From Anaerolineae bacterium (GTDB taxonomy: Bacteria > Chloroflexota > Anaerolineae > B4-G1 > SLSP01), in the NCBI GenBank assembly GCA_016934645.1, contig JAFGSL010000514.1:1-6309 (forward strand): a stretch of 6,309 nucleotides of DNA. The letters run 5' to 3'. The position numbers and the translations under genes are program-made. The notes under the pieces were generated by a model, which saw nothing but the letters and a program-made list of their open reading frames with translations, did no database searches and was not told where the DNA came from. The first letter of the stretch is position 1. Each line of letters begins with the position of its first letter. Of the stretch, positions 5,270 through 6,309 are shown one piece after another.

Positions 5270-6309
5270 ATGACCCCACTCGACGAGAAAATCAACCAAC
5301 AGTTTCCGGGTATGGTCGTGCGCAAAGACCTTGTCAAGCTGGTCAAGGGCAATGCGATCGTGCCGACTTACGTCCTCGAGTACCTTCTGGGACAATATTG
5401 CGCCACATCCGACGAGGCCAGCATCCAATCCGGCGTCGAAACTGTCAAGGAAATCCTCCGCACGCACTACGTCCACCGCAGCGAGGCAGGGCTGGTCCGC
5501 TCCACCATTCGCGAGCGGGGGCGGCACAAGGTCATCGACAAAGTCAGTGTTGACCTCAACGAGAAGCGGGATGCCTACGAAGCCACATTCGCCAATCTGG
5601 GCATCAAACAGGTGTTGGTCGATGTCGATACCATCAAGCGCCATCCTAAGCTGCTGGTGAGTGGCGTCTGGTGCATCGCCGACCTGGAATACCAGTACAG
5701 CGAGGAGGCCAACACCGTCCCGTGGATCCTTGAGTCGCTCAAGCCCATCCAGCTTTCACGTTTCGACTTCGAACAGTATCTGGCGGCCCGACGCGCGTTC
5801 ACTAGCGACGAATGGATCGACCTGCTAATGCAGAGCATCGGCTTCGATCCAGCGCTCTTTGGACGGCGCAATAAACTGCTGCAACTGGTGCGTCTGGTTC
5901 CCTACTGCGAACGCAACTACAACCTGATCGAACTCGGGCCAAAAGGGACGGGCAAAAGCCACATCTATACCGAGTTCTCCCCGCACGGCATCCTCATCTC
6001 CGGCGGTGAGGTGACGGTGCCAAAGCTCTTCGTCAACAATGCCACCGGTCGGATCGGGTTGGTCGGGTTCTGGGACGTCGTCGCCTTCGATGAATTCGCG
6101 GGCAAGGCGAAACGGGTCGACAGGGCGCTGGTCGACATCCTCAAGAACTATATGGCAAACAAGTCCTTCTCTCGCGGTATCGAAACCCTGGGGGCTGAGG
6201 CAAGCATGGCCTTCGTCGGAAACACGCAGCACACCGTATCCTATATGTTACGGCACACCGATCTCTTCGCGCCTTTGCCCGAGGCCTATTACGACTCGGC
6301 CTTCCTCGA
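5270..6309 (+). CDS. brxL: BREX Lon-like AAA+ protein BrxL, N-terminal half (3' partial)
   Basis: The frame is open from the ATG at 5270 to the right edge, giving 346 residues; BrxL is usually around 650-700 residues, so the Lon-protease-like C-terminal half is outside the window. The N-terminus (MTPLDEKINQQFPGMVVRKDL, here only named in part as the family start) and the first 200 residues fit the BrxL-specific domain. The AAA+ core follows: Walker A GPKGTGKS at 223-230, with K229 and S230; Walker B VVAFDE at 270-275, with D274 and E275; and a sensor-like GNTQ at 317-320. BrxL has been described as a DNA-binding ring ATPase needed for phage exclusion in type 1 BREX. It is the usual last core gene after pglZ, which agrees with the context here. 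No frameshift is seen in the visible part. Confidence 0.94.
   Translation, partial: MTPLDEKINQQFPGMVVRKDLVKLVKGNAIVPTYVLEYLLGQYCATSDEASIQSGVETVKEILRTHYVHRSEAGLVRSTIRERGRHKVIDKVSVDLNEKRDAYEATFANLGIKQVLVDVDTIKRHPKLLVSGVWCIADLEYQYSEEANTVPWILESLKPIQLSRFDFEQYLAARRAFTSDEWIDLLMQSIGFDPALFGRRNKLLQLVRLVPYCERNYNLIELGPKGTGKSHIYTEFSPHGILISGGEVTVPKLFVNNATGRIGLVGFWDVVAFDEFAGKAKRVDRALVDILKNYMANKSFSRGIETLGAEASMAFVGNTQHTVSYMLRHTDLFAPLPEAYYDSAFL

Overview
The window holds the 3' half of a type 1 BREX phage-defence operon, all on the + strand. In order it contains the C-terminal part of the adenine methyltransferase gene pglX (1-888, cut by the left edge), a two-gene toxin-antitoxin module (higB at 1038-1337 and a HigA antitoxin fused to an ImmA/IrrE-type zinc peptidase at 1337-2560), the complete alkaline-phosphatase-superfamily gene pglZ (2642-5149), and the first half of the Lon-like AAA+ gene brxL (5270 to the right edge). 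The order pglX - pglZ - brxL is the standard type 1 BREX order. brxA, brxB and brxC would be expected upstream, outside the window. The pglX/pglZ gap is a place where other BREX loci are known to carry extra defence genes (for example brxU in Escherichia fergusonii), and here it is filled by the toxin-antitoxin cassette.

The most unusual feature is a family of 7-bp tandem repeats, CAGT followed by a variable triplet (mostly GGA, GGG, GAT, TGT or TAT). At each of the three non-overlapping gene junctions (pglX/higB, higA/pglZ, pglZ/brxL) an array begins at or within two bases of the upstream stop codon. It runs as direct heptamers (AGTGGAC-type), then switches to the inverted complement (ACTGCCC-type), so each array can fold into a long imperfect hairpin. 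A fourth, one-directional array of five heptamers lies inside the pglX reading frame and is translated. The arrays flank the toxin-antitoxin cassette on both sides.

BREX would protect by methylating host DNA (PglX) and blocking phage replication, with PglZ and BrxL as core partners. HigB is predicted to be an mRNA-cleaving toxin held in check by HigA, and the fused peptidase domain suggests a protease-controlled switch. The toxin genes appear to have their own control region, with two near-identical boxes just upstream of higB, so they may be expressed partly independently of the BREX genes.

The organism cannot be named from this window. The DNA is moderately GC-rich and uses standard bacterial codons and Shine-Dalgarno sites. 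The heptamer repeats resemble the short tandem repeats known from filamentous cyanobacteria, and similar low-complexity spacers may occur in Chloroflexota; I lean weakly to the latter. No RNA gene, insertion sequence, CRISPR array or minus-strand gene was supported. No stretch longer than about 150 bases lacks a gene.
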